A DNA stretch of 64,000 nt, taken from NCBI RefSeq assembly GCF_029852145.1, contig NC_079974.1:9160348-9224347 (forward strand), written 5' to 3'. The notes under the pieces were generated by a model. It worked only from the letters and a program-made list of their open reading frames with translations, did no database searches and was not told the DNA's origin. Shown one piece after another: positions 13,006 to 24,400 of the stretch. The stretch comes from Microplitis mediator (Eukaryota > Arthropoda > Insecta > Hymenoptera > Braconidae). How positions within the stretch are numbered: the first letter of the stretch is position 1; each line of letters begins with the position of its first letter. Both the position numbers and the translations under genes were made by a program.

Positions 13006-14084
13006 TTGAAAAATAAACTTTACATTCAAGATGTATACAACAAATATTGTGAATTTATTAACAGCAACTATGGTACACAATGTATTATTGTCTTCACAAC
13101 TGAAAATGATGAAATTTCTAATCCTAAACTTTCAGAAAAATTATTAAATGCTAGAATCAAAGTTAGTACAAAAATATTCTTTGATGCTACTATAAAAATC
13201 ACTGAACCTCAAAAAAAATTATTTACAAATAATAAAAATAAGGCGAGATTTATTATTCAGTGATTAGAGGCATTTTCTCAGTTTGGAATACCCAGCGAAC
13301 AAATTTCACAGAATGATGCAGATCGAGCTATTGTTGACCAAGCTTTAGAAAAATATGATGTAGATAAAAATATTGTAATAATCTCTCACAATGTTGATAT
13401 ATTTTGTTTACTAGCCTCTTGTACATCCCCGGAACGAATTATTTATTTCCACGTACCAGAAAAAGCTTGGTATTCCACGGCAGCTACTCATGAACAATAT
13501 GGTAATCTAACCATTTATCTAAGTGTAATGCGAGCGATGACAGGATGCTCAACTACTTTAACCTTCTTCAGAATCACGCAGAAAACAGCAGTTAAATCAT
13601 TACTGAAAGATGAGACCACTAATGAATTATTAAGAGTCTTCATTACTCTTCTACCAGAAAATAATTTATCTGCGCTATTGTATGCTGGAGAGCAACTGAT
13701 ACTTAAAATGTATAAAAAGGCTAAACTTGGCAAAGCGAAAACACTAAATGAGATGAGATGCGAGCGATATGTTGACAGTTTGAAGTCAACAAGGAAAACT
13801 GATTTTAATTTAGTGACGTTACCTCCAACACAAGCTGCAGCAGAACAACACATCTTGCGTTTATATTGGCAGGTACAACATTGGTATCTAAATATTTTAC
13901 CTGTGACATCGTGGGGTTGGACAACCGTTAACAATTTATGCATTAAATCAGGTTTACTTTGCTCCAATTCTGCAAAAACTGCACTGACATAAATTGCACA
14001 AACAAAGTCATAGAAAACCAATACACCGAAGGTTTGGATAATGCAGAAGATGCTTCAAATTGTACTCCTGAAGATGATAACTAG
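13006..14084 (+). pseudogene. PIN/FEN-like nuclease-type transposon protein, broken
   Basis: The translation follows an uncharacterised protein family common in animal transposons. The N-terminal part resembles a PIN/FEN1-like fold: KYCEFINSNYG, then NKARFI, NDADRAIVDQAL (about 13312) and an aspartate-bearing ISHNVDIFCLLAS (about 13380). The C-terminal part has MRAMTGCSTT (13528), which corresponds to the family's TGCDT signature, and LPPTQAAAEQH. The frame is broken by a TGA at 13261-13263. A 1-nt shift near 13975 is needed to read on through a final Cys-rich segment (CTDINCTN) to the TAG at 14082-14084. The N-terminus is missing because the frame runs into the H arm at 13005. The position inside H makes it the likely original gene of H. 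The molecular function is inferred from the fold only. Confidence 0.6.
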
Positions 14085-14167
14085 GACGAATAGATCTTCA
14101 AAGTTTCTTTAAAATAACACGCCTCGATTATCAACTTTACAATAGTAAACTAAGTAACTTTAAGTGA

Positions 14168-14191
14168 TATATATATATATATATATATATT
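14168..14191. repeat. (AT)n microsatellite
   Basis: About 12 AT dinucleotides just downstream of the PIN-like pseudogene. Confidence 0.9.
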
Positions 14192-14298
14192 TTGTGTAAA
14201 CATCTTCATTAATAAGGATAAAAATATATATTAAAAAATAATCAAAAACTTTTTTTGGAGCTGTATGACATATTTGGAATATTTGTTGTAATGAAATA

Positions 14299-15583
14299 TC
14301 CCTGATTAAAAAAATGTATTTGACAGGATTAAAAAGGATTAAAATTTTAATACTTTCAAATCCTTCTAAATACTGTAAATCCTTTTTTAAAATTCACGAT
14401 TAATCATATTAAATACTTTTTAATACTAAAATAATCGAAAGGAGTAGAAGGATTTGAAAGGATTTAACTAGCATTTAAAATTTCTAATGCTACCGAATAC
14501 TTTTTAATCCTGAAATAATATTTTTATTTCATTATCTTTTTAGGATTTAAATGAATATAACCAGTATTTGAAATTTCTAATGCTATCGAATACTTTTTAA
14601 TCCTGAAATAATGTTTTTATTTCGTTATCTTTTTAGGATATGAAAGGATTCAACTAGCATTTAAAATTTTTAATGCTATCGAATACTTTTTAATCCTGAA
14701 ATAAAGTTTTTATTTTAATATCTTTTTAGGATATAAAAGGATTCAACTAGCATTTGAAATTTCTAATGCTATCGAATACTTTTTAATCCTGAAATAATGT
14801 TTTTATTTTGTTATCTTTTTAGGATATAAAAGGATTTAACTAGCATTTGAAATTTCTAATGCTATCGAATACTTTTTAATCCTGAAATAAAGTTTTTATT
14901 TTAATATCTTTTTAGGATATAAAAGGATTCAAATAGCATTTGAAATTTCTAATGCTATCGAATACTTTTTAATCCTGAAATAATGTTTTTATTTTGTTAT
15001 CTTTTTAGGATATAAAAGGATTTAACTAGCATTTAAAATTTCTAATGCTACCGAATACTTTTTAATCCTGAAATAATGTTTTTATTTCGTTATCTTTTTA
15101 GGATATGAAAGGATTCAACTAGCATTTAAAATTTTTAATGCTATCGAATACTTTTTAATCCTGAAATAAAGTTTTTATTTTAATATCTTTTTAGGATATA
15201 AAAGGATTCAACTAGCATTTAAAATTTCTAATACTATTGAATACTTTTTAATCCTGAAATCATATTTTTATTTCGTTATCTTTTTAGGATATAAAAGGAT
15301 TCAACTAGCATTTGAAATTTCTAATGCTACCGAATACTTTTTAATCCTGAAATAATGTTTTTATTTCGTTATCTTTTTAGGATTAAAAAGTATTTAAAAG
15401 TATTTGACAGTTTAAATCATTTCAAATCCTGTTAAATCATGTTTTCAGGATTAAATAGTATTTAACAGAATTAAAAAATTTGAATCATGTTAAATCCTTC
15501 TGAATCATATTTTCAGGATTCGATAGCATTCATAAGGATATAAATTTTTTTAATCCTTTCAAATACTTTTGTTTAATCAGGGA
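14299..15583. mobile_element. MITE with about 118-bp internal tandem repeats
   Basis: The ends are TCCCTGATTAAA and its complement TTTAATCAGGGA, flanked by TA (14297-14298, 15584-15585). The interior is about eight head-to-tail units of roughly 118 bp. Each contains GGATTCAACTAGCATTT, CTATCGAATACTTTTTAATCC and TTATCTTTTTAGGATATAAA. There is no ORF. The recurring AGGATT/AATCCT motifs in both orientations mean that the strand can fold at many places. The superfamily is probably Tc1/mariner-like from the TA duplication, but this is inferred. Confidence 0.78.
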
Positions 15584-15585
15584 TA

Positions 15586-15884
15586 ATAAATAAAACTAAA
15601 AATAAATTTAACAAAATGATTTTTTTTCGAGTACTTGTTAGTATATTGTTAATTAAAAAAAATTTCTCACAATTATTCATTGCTCGACATCCCAAGTATT
15701 GCAATGACTTAATTTGAATATATTGTCTAAAAAGAATATTGAAACATTTCGTCAGTAATTTTTTATAAACAAACGAAAAATTGTTTGGAGAATGTTTCCT
15801 CAATAATAAAATACTTATACATAGATAAAGTTTGTTGTTGTTACATAGTTATACTGTGAGAACTATTTTTTCGATCAATTTTTC
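15586..15884. other. AT-rich filler inside H, no gene seen
   Basis: Unassigned sequence between the MITE and the H right arm. A 76-codon minus-strand frame overlaps it but resembles nothing recognised and runs into the MITE end. Confidence 0.4.
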
Positions 15885-17030
15885 AATAATTTTTTTAAAA
15901 AAAAAACGTAAACTTTTTTAAAAAAGTCCTCTGCACGATAAGTTATTTGTTCGATTCAGAAAATTTGCAATTTTTTGATACCTATATTGTAAGAACGTTT
16001 TTTTTTTTTTAAGTTTCGTTGAAATAATTTATAACAAAGTGAGAAATAAGAATAGATGAAAAAGCGAATTTTAGTCGTTAGAGATGAAAAAAAAAAAAAA
16101 AACAAAAGATCACAATCTGTCCGTGGGGATACGCATAGACTTAATCCTTTAGAGAAAGACACTACGTATTATGCCCACTTTCTCTCTCTAACAATTCCCG
16201 AAGATATCCGAAGTCGAATTTTTTCTAAGTCCCGCAGCAAGAAATTTTTCCTAGTCCTCATAATGAAAATTATAAAGGAAAATTTTCAAGAAATCGACCA
16301 AAATTAGTTTCTACCATTCGATTCAGAGTTTCGCGAGATGAATTTATGTTGTATAAAAAAAAATATATTTTTTTTTTAATTATTGATAAATTCCAATAAT
16401 TTTAGAAACGCATTTTGTTATGAAAAAAAAATTTTTTTTCAACTGTCATTACCCGTAATTGTTTAGGTAATTGTTCAAAAAAAATTATCCATTTGGTAAT
16501 TTTATTGATTTATTATTTTTTCTATTTTTTAATTAGCAAAAATCGATTTGTACTTTTTTTAAAATTTAAATTCCAAAAAATTTTTTTGGAAGTTACCGAT
16601 TTTTTTATAGTTGATATATGATTTACCAAAAGAATAAAAAAAAAATTTGTAAAAATATTGATATGCGACCGAGTTACAGCTTTTTGTTGATACGCGCGCG
16701 GACAAAATGATGCGCTTTTTCGTTTTTCGCGCTACAATAATTTTTATCTCAGCAACTATTCGTCGTAGACACTTTGGTCAAAATTTATTTTGTTCGTTTT
16801 TAAATCCCAAACATAATGATACTAATTTGTCTCGATAACTTCTCAATAGTTTCTGAGATATTCAATTTTACATCTAATTTTTTTATAAAAAAAAAATTCG
16901 CACACATCGAATTTAAATCGACTTTTTGTTTTAAATTATTTTTAACAATTAAAAAAAAAATTTTTCAAAATCGGTTGATAAAAGCGGAGTTTTTGATCTC
17001 GCATCGTTTTTTCGTCCACATCGAATGGAC
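15885..17030 (-). repeat. H right arm (complete)
   Basis: This is the inverted copy of the left arm and is uninterrupted, so it shows the pre-insertion state of the piggyBac target (one TTAA in the phrase CGAATTTAAATCG near 16910). It carries the plus-strand small ORF and the conserved hairpin block, and ends at TGGAC (17030), followed by TAG. Confidence 0.82.
16056..16307 (+). CDS. Recurrent small ORF of the H arm, right copy
   Basis: An 83-codon frame nearly identical to the minus-strand frame at 12422-12646, differing at only a few residues (for example PED versus PEN, KEN versus KEK). It is lysine- and arginine-rich with the phrases SVRGDTH and IPEDIRSRIF. It is unrecognised. Its value is that the frame survives in several diverged copies while the surrounding sequence is low-complexity. 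Confidence 0.3.
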   Translation: MKKRILVVRDEKKKKNKRSQSVRGDTHRLNPLEKDTTYYAHFLSLTIPEDIRSRIFSKSRSKKFFLVLIMKIIKENFQEIDQN

Positions 17031-17563
17031 TAGTTTCGAGAATTCAAAATGATTTATTAAGTAGAAAAAAAAATTGTATAGAGAGAGGGAGAGAGAGAGA
17101 GAGCATAAAATAGTTGAATGACTACCTTTACATATATCAGTATCTATTAGTATTTTGCGACAAATATTTTTTTCGCCATGGAGGTTATAGATTTCGAGAC
17201 TTTATTTTTTTTCAGGTATATTAGTCATTAACGTTTAAATATATCTTAAAAAGAATGAAACCTCAAATTTCCTTCAAATATATTTTTTTTATTGAAGTAT
17301 GCTAATATCTATCCTTTGTACTTAAAATCTCATTACAATGAAATGAAAGTCTTAAATCAATTTTACATTTCACTACGTTAAAATTTGAGTTAAAAATATT
17401 TCATCTTTACTCAATTTACCTAATGGTTATAAGTTGTCCGATTTTCTTGTCTACATTTAGTTCGAAAAATTTTTCATCAAGGTTATAACTTTAATACTTA
17501 ATACTAAAAAGTATTAGTGATTTAATTGCCCTTCTTAAGTAATTAAAATTTTTTTTTTCAATT
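17031..17563. other. AT-rich spacer with a GA repeat, no gene seen
   Basis: A (GA)n run lies at about 17080-17102. The rest is AT-rich without recognisable structure. Confidence 0.5.
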
Positions 17564-18000
17564 ATGCCGCGAATGATAGTTATTTATCACTGTGAGTTTG
17601 AAATCATAAGTGCTGGTGGTGGAGGTGATTGTTTTTTTAAATGTATAGCTCAATCCATTAATAAAAGATGAGCTACTCAAGTGCGGCGAAAAGTTGTATC
17701 ACATGTTGTTTAAAATTGGGATACTTTTTATAATCATGTCTAATTTACATTCAGTACAACAAATCGAAAGGTGTATGAGGCTACTATGGGTAAGCCAGGA
17801 ACTTACGCATCGATAATAGAATGTCAAGCAGCAGCAAATTATTATAACATTAATATTATTCTGAAACATCAGAATGCAGATCATACTTTTTATACTTGTA
17901 ATTTTAATCAACCATTAAGTATCATTACGATTTACTTATTGTTTACTGGTCTTTTAATGGAACACAGCCTCGATGGCCATTTCGAAATTTTGAAACCCGT
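17564..18000 (+). pseudogene. OTU-like cysteine protease, decayed
   Basis: One frame from the ATG at 17564 reads GGGGDCFFKCIAQSI, matching the OTU catalytic-cysteine loop. It continues to GTYASIIECQAAANYYNINI (the middle of the OTU core) and ends in a DGHFEIL segment that would supply the catalytic histidine. Three in-frame stops (one TGA, two TAA between about 17669 and 17750) interrupt it, and it then runs into an Asn/Asp-rich low-complexity tail. OTU proteases remove ubiquitin, and several transposons encode them. It lies about 350 bp upstream of an R4/Dong-like LINE on the same strand, so it could be that element's accessory ORF or a relic of another transposon. The domain call rests on motif order, not on a search. 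Confidence 0.55.
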
Positions 18001-18069
18001 TAATGGAATTTATGACAATAGTGGCATTGATAGTAATAATTTTAATGATACTAGAGATAAAGATATCAA

Positions 18070-18099
18070 TCATAACAACAATAATAGTACTAGTAACAG

Positions 18100-18146
<47 letters not shown>

Positions 18147-18150
18147 ATTG
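18070..18150. repeat. Low-complexity AAT/GAT repeat
   Basis: Imperfect AAC/AAT/GAT triplets that translate to Asn/Asp runs, between the OTU-like frame and the LINE. Confidence 0.8.
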
Positions 18151-18344
18151 CCCATGGTGCATTTTGTGCGGCCGGCGGGGGTTTTATTTACCCCGTGGCG
18201 CATTGTGGGCAAAGTGGGCCGGCGTTCCATCTGCTGGCCTATTAATCGCACAACAACCTTCGCATTGGGGCAACTCTCCAATGTAAAATATACTGAGTTC
18301 AAAACAATCCTGAACACAGAAGTGCTCCCCACAACCGGCCCTCC

Positions 18345-21300
18345 TTGGATAAGAGCTACCCACTAGCTGGGCGGAGCACCGAGATTCCGAACGATGACGA
18401 CCTTGGCGAACAACGGACTGCATTTAGGTGGACGGAAGAATTACGAGCCGATCTCCTGATGTGCCATAATAACAGGGAACCGGAGCGGAGAGGCTATATG
18501 GCTAGGATGCATGCTCTCTGGAGCGATATGCACCCAAACCATAGCCATTTTTCACAACAACATCTGCGTGATTACGCCTCTCATCTCTGGCGAACACGAC
18601 GATCACTGTTACCTAACAGACGAGTATCTCATTGTCTGTATTTTCCAGCACAGCTACATCAGGAGAGACGCCGTTCTTCCGAAGACGCCGACAATGATTT
18701 TGACACACGGAAAGTATGTATGTCTAAGAAGATACACTACCCAAAACATCTACTTGACCCGGAAAACCACGAGCTATCGACTCGGATTCAGGAGGATTCT
18801 ACTCTACTCACCATCAATCAAGCTGTCTATGATGCTGCTTCCTCCCTCTTACCTCCGGCAAGAAATAATACTTCTTCTCCTGAGGCTAAGATGAGAGGTC
18901 GCATTGGGCAGCTTTCACTGAAGATTGATGATCTCCGGAAACATGTCTCCCGCATTCAGTGTGTGATTGAGTACGTAAATGCTTGTAAAGCGTTTACGCC
19001 TAAAGTCCGCCGTATTGCGGCTGGACTACGATATCAACATCACACACTGAATAAGGAGAATCTTCTTAACATCAAAGAAGGTTCACTTAACAGGTTGCGG
19101 GCTCTGGTGACTTCTAAGAAGTCACTTGAGAAAAAGCTGAAGCGGCTTACCAATAACGCTTTGTTTTGGTTAAGTCCTTCACGCTTTCTGACACCTAAGA
19201 CATGTTCCTGGCGATCCTCCATCTATCGAGCGAGTAGAAGCTTTCTGGTCCGAGATGTATGGTGATCAACCGATCGTGAATCGTGACACTCCAGCTCTCA
19301 ACGACTTCGAGGCATATTGTCACCACCATCGAAACGGCAATGCTGATGAAGAGAGCCCTGAAGTCAGCGTGAAAGAAGTTCGTTCGGCTCTGAATAATGG
19401 TAAGAACTGGGCTGCTCTGGGTCCGGATGGCATTAACTCATTTTGGTGGAAGAAACTTACTTCTACCCATAGCCATCTGGCCCGGATATTTACAGCGTTT
19501 ATCAGAGGCAACGAACCTATTCCGTGCTGGCTTGTAGAAGGGCGAACCGTGCTCATCCCTAAGAAAGGTGACTTGTCCGACCCAAAGAACTACAGGCCTA
19601 TCACCTGTTTGAATGCAGTTTATAAGATTTTCACAAAAATCTTGAACAATCGCATTCTGCAGGGGATAAATCCTGTGTGGCAGCAGATATACGAACAGCA
19701 TGACAGTAAAAGAGGCCTGTCAGGTTGCAAAGAGAATCTGTTAGTAGATCGATGTGTCATTCAAGACGCAGTCTACTATCAGCGCAACCTGTCAATGGCC
19801 TGGATTGACTACCGTAAGGCATTTGACTCAACATCTCATAAGCTCATTCTCTTTTTGCTCAGATGCCTTGGGATCAATCGCGATACAGTGGGATGCATAC
19901 AGCGTACAATGCAACTTTGGCGAACACGGTTCCACATTTCATGTGGCAACGACAAACGTGTGACCGAAGTTGTACAGTATAAACGAGGTGTCTTCCAGGG
20001 AGATTCCCTGAGCCCTCTGCTGTTTTGCATCTCACTGCTGCCGATATCTGTTGCGCTACGCCGTACCCGTGGATACTCAGTGGGCCCACCAACTGATCGG
20101 AAATATTCGATCACCCACTTACTCTACATGGATGATCTGAAGGTATATGCTCCTGATGAGGAACACCTTCAGACAGCCTTGAACATCGTAGGGAAGTATA
20201 CACGGGATGTCGGCATGGCTTTTGGGTTGGAAAAGTGCGCGGTCGTTAATCTGGTGAAGGGTAAGTGCTCTGATTTGCGCGAAGATATCGAGTTAATAGA
20301 TGGGAGCGTCATTGACCATCTTCACGCCAGAGAGTCGTACAAATATCTAGGGATTGACGGGAGTCCTATGCAGGACGTCTCGAAAGTCAAAACGACTCTC
20401 TGCAGCGAGTATGGCGGAGATTTCGGAAAATCTGGTCATCAGAACTTTCTGGGAAAAACAAAGTCTCTGCAACAAACATGCTTGTTGTCCCAGTACTACT
20501 CTACTCTTTCGGTGTCCTTAAATGGACCCGAAAAGAGCTTAGAGATCTCGATATCAAGACACGCAAAGTCATGAACATCAATCGGAGCATGCACCCTAAG
20601 TCCTCAGTCGGCAGATTATACCTTTCCCGGCACATCGGAGGGAGAGGTCTATAGAGTTTGGAGTGTCTACATGATCGTTTGGTTTTGGGTCTAACATACG
20701 AAGTTGTCAATTTCACAGCAGATGAGGACGACTTCCTTATGCAAATTGTTCATAGTCATGAGAATCTGCAGAAGGGAGCGTTCTTATATAAGGCAGCAAG
20801 GTACGCGGCAAAATCCCTCGGTCTCGGAAGAGTAAACCCTCTTATTGAACTCCCTAAGGAGGAATTCAAGAGTGTCGTCAGGAATGCTGAGCAGCAAAAA
20901 CTGCTTAGTCCACACATGGACAAGTCCATGCACAGCGTGTTCTTTAAGCACGTGCGTGATCATAGCTTGTCCACCCAGCTGACGTTTTTCTTCCTAAAGT
21001 CAGCTGGCCTGATGTCCGAGACCGAAGTATATATTTTTGCCTGCCAAGATGGTGTAATCAATACCCTTGAATACCGTGCAAAAGTTCTCCAGATGCAGCT
21101 ACCCGACACTCTGTGTAGGGTGTGTAAACAACATCCTGAGACGCTTATGCATCTCTTGTCAGCATGTCCTGTGCTGGCAAGAAGTGCATACATCCAGCGT
21201 CACAATGCTGCTCTGCGAGTAGTTTATTACCATCTAAGACATACGCACGGTATCGACAAAACACCAGTGCTGCCTTATCTGCCAGGAGATATTCCGCAAG

Positions 21301-21466
21301 TTGTTGAGAATGACCGTTGCCGTATTTATTGGAACGTGCCATTCGCAACAACTCGGAAAATAGATCACAACAAACCTGATATTGTGCTCTTCGATAAAAC
21401 CACTCGAGACATTTATGTCACCGAGTTCTCAGCACCTGCTGAGTATAACATCACGGTTAAAGAAGA
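18345..21466 (+). pseudogene. R4/Dong-like LINE with REL endonuclease, broken
   Basis: A non-LTR retrotransposon polyprotein. The N-terminus has a Myb-like helical region (FRWTEELRADLL, about 18417). RT motifs follow in order: VLIPKKG and NYRPITC (about 19548-19605), WIDYRKAFDS (about 19800), FQGDSLSPLLFC (about 19993) and LLYMDDLKVYA (about 20119). Downstream are a CCHC knuckle (CRVC...H...C, about 21112-21165) and a restriction-like endonuclease signature KPDIV...VTEFSAP (about 21375-21435). The YMDD and QGDSLSP variants and the 3' REL nuclease point to the R2/R4 group, most like Dong. There are frame changes near 19190 and 20450 and a TAG at about 20652. The sequence is lost just after the REL domain, at a junction with Gypsy LTR sequence (21467). 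3' loss is not what target-primed reverse transcription produces, so a later rearrangement is likely. GC content is clearly higher than that of its neighbours. Confidence 0.85.
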
Positions 21467-24400
21467 GTTTAGCTCTCGATTTCACTTGTTATACAATTTA
21501 TTCAAACAATCAATTTATTATTTATTATTTATTTAATTAAATTGTTACCTTGATTTATTTGATGATTATTATTATTATCAACAATTACTTATTTGATTTG
21601 TTTTTTATTATTCTTCCTTCTCAACCCTCGATAATTGATGTAATTTTATCAATATTGAATTTTACTTATTAAATGAATTATATTTTAATAATTTAAATTA
21701 GATTCGATAATCGATGGAATGTTTATCAAAATTATTTTTTAATTGAATGAATTACCACTTTTGAATAATTCAACAATTATTTTAAAAAAAACTTCTGAAT
21801 TATATTTTTATGATTCAGTTTATAAACAATTAAATCATCATTATTAATGATTTAATAAAATTAAGGATTTTGCCTTTAAATAATTTAAATTTCGTCAATG
21901 ACGAATGAGCTCACTTAGGAAACTGAAATCTTTTTCGATTTCCAGAAGAGCTGTTACCAGGTAGTAACATCCCTTCCAATAATTATTTAATTATACCAAT
22001 TATTTCATTGGTCATAATTGAATCAATATTTTTTTGTAATTATTATTTATATATATATTTTTCATGACTTCCAATGCAATTAGCAACATACGCATAAAGC
22101 ATTGGAGTCGAATTTATAAATCAATATTCATTGATTCTTACTTTTTTTTTTATTGAAATATATTCTTTTATTATTCGAACATTTAATAATTCATTTCATT
22201 TTTAGTTATTTATAACATGTTTATTAATAATAATTATTTAATTATATTTTATTATAAAATTTCACTATCTCATTTCATATTCATTTATTATTTCATTTAA
22301 TTATTAATAAACATATCATTAATAATTAATTTTATTTTCTTTTCATTTAAACAACAAATATCTTTATCTCTTAAAGATATTTCATAATTCATTTCACATT
22401 TTTTTATAATAATAATTTCATAATTTTCATTTCATTATTTCTTTCATTATTTTCATTATTTATTCATTCATATAATTTTATTTTCGTTTCATTATTTCTT
22501 TGTAACAATCGATACACATGAATTACTTTTGATCCCAAGTAATTTATAAATTAACTTAATTAAATTTTTCTTTTTAATTATTTTTATAATTCAAAGTAGA
22601 TCCAATAATTTTAAAAAGGAATGTTGGACTTACTTTGAATCAATTAAAAATACTTTGAAATGAACAGCAATTATAATATCGAAATAAAATAATATAACGC
22701 ATGAAGAAAGAGAGAGTGAAATAGAAGTAAAACCCAGCGGATAGACAAGTATCTATCTTTCTCTCCCATAAGCGCATCTGCACTGCGATGGCCGGCTTAC
22801 TCGGTAAAGTCCTCAACGGCAAACTTCACATAGAATTATTTTTGATCACTTTCTTAATATTTCCTACTTAAGCCTTAAGTAAATTCTAATGTCTAAACCA
22901 AGTTAGCTTAAAAATTCTCCCATAGACTTAAATTTTATTACCCAAACACTTGATTTAACATCATCTAACATCGATGAATATTACAGTTCCCACGAATTCT
23001 CCGTTGATTATATTTACCCGAAAAATAGAGTAAAGAGCTCCTGTCATTTAAATTAAAATTTTATTTTTTTCTGTCTCGCTGCTAATGGAATTAAAGAGTG
23101 CATATCCGCCCGCTAATGAAACTAACGGTTTCCCATGGATTCTTGTAGCCGATAATTTTCTGACGATATAATTTTCAGAGGTTCAAAAATTAAAATAAAT
23201 GTCACCTAAATTTACGATTTCCTGTTATTTTCTATCATCTCCATACGGAGATCAGAAGTAAATTTAAAAATCTTTTCTTAAAATTAAATTATCACTCTTA
23301 AAAATATGTACCACTAATGGATTTAAGTAATTAATATTTGATCGCAAATGAATTAACCGTTCGTATCTCTGAGTCCCCCACAAATAGTAAATTTTCTAAG
23401 ATGACAGGTTTCCGAGAATGAAAGTTAATGTCACTCAAATTTATGATCTAATCTTTTATTCTCACGCTCTCAATATTTTTAGCCCCACTTTTCTCCCAAA
23501 ATTTTCGTATATAAACCCCGGAAAAATAATTAAAATTAGTCATTACCGCCGCAACTAAAACCCTTGTCGGATCTATCCGCGAGTAAGATTCCAACGTTCG
23601 CTCTCGTGACGCTCTACGCCTAGGCAATCAGAAGTCCTAGACCGATAATCGAGTTCCGATTCTTTTATTAAAATTCCGCGACTTAAAATTTTATTTTTAA
23701 AACCTTTCCTCGTGAGGTCCTTCGCCTAGGCACCCGGACTCCTAGGTTGGATACCTAAGATAAAATCTTTTGAGTTCGCATTAAAATTAACTAAACTCCT
23801 TCACGTGACGTCCACCGCCTAGGCAATCGGAGTCCTTGTTCAGGAATAGTTAATCCTCTTAATAAAACCCTTAACAGTAAATATATATATTTATTTATAT
23901 TATCATAAATTCACTCGACACCAAAGCCGGCCTTTCGGTTCAGCGCGCAGTGCGTTCGTGTGAATAGATTCAACCTGTGAATCTCAATTGAAAAATGTCA
24001 TAAAATATTGTAAACTCCTGTGTACACAAATTCAAACTGTTGAATTTGGAGTGGGTGTGAGTGCAGGTATATCAACCCTTCTGGGTAAGTCTAAAATTAT
24101 AATATTTACATGTAAGATAACCTATCAATATACTACACATGTTTTTCTTTTTATACATTCGTCTTTTCATTTACTGTCCTTTTTCTCCAGCATTCAAGTG
24201 CTAGTAAATTAAGTCATAGTAACCCTAAAGTAAGACGGAGAAAGAACACGGTCTTCTCGAGGGCCCATATTCACCGACCCAATATCCCTCTCGCTCAAAA
24301 ATCCCGGACTTAGCCTAACGCCACGCAGGTTATTGAACGGGACGGTCTACAGTACATCCGCTCGGTACGAATAGACAAATAAGTTATAAAACGATAAGAA

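Larger units (their letters stand above)
2587..17030. mobile_element. H: long-inverted-repeat DNA element carrying a nest of insertions
   Basis: The outer ends are inverted copies: GTCCAGTCGATGTGGACG at the left and its near complement ending TGGAC at the right. TAG flanks both ends, compatible with a 3-bp target duplication. The left arm is 2587-2705 plus 11811-12995; the right arm is about 15885-17030. The right arm is uninterrupted where the left arm holds the piggyBac, so it serves as the empty-site reference: a single TTAA near 16914. Between the arms lie a broken PIN/FEN-like gene (13006-14084), a MITE (14299-15583) and AT-rich filler. H itself is about 5 kb without the piggyBac. A 3-bp duplication and a PIN/XPG-type gene would fit an Academ-like transposon, but that is an inference and the true superfamily is not settled. 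Confidence 0.7.

Noticed and set aside
14299..15583. CRISPR array or satellite locus
   Set aside because: The tandem units lie inside TA-flanked terminal inverted repeats, so this is a MITE with internal repeats.
18184..18423. Overlapping frames around the GC-rich patch at 18170-18420, including a CPWC motif
   Set aside because: The CPWC segment looked like a possible LINE zinc finger, but spacing of further Cys/His is wrong and the frame is continuous with low-complexity Asn/Asp, so it is not claimed.
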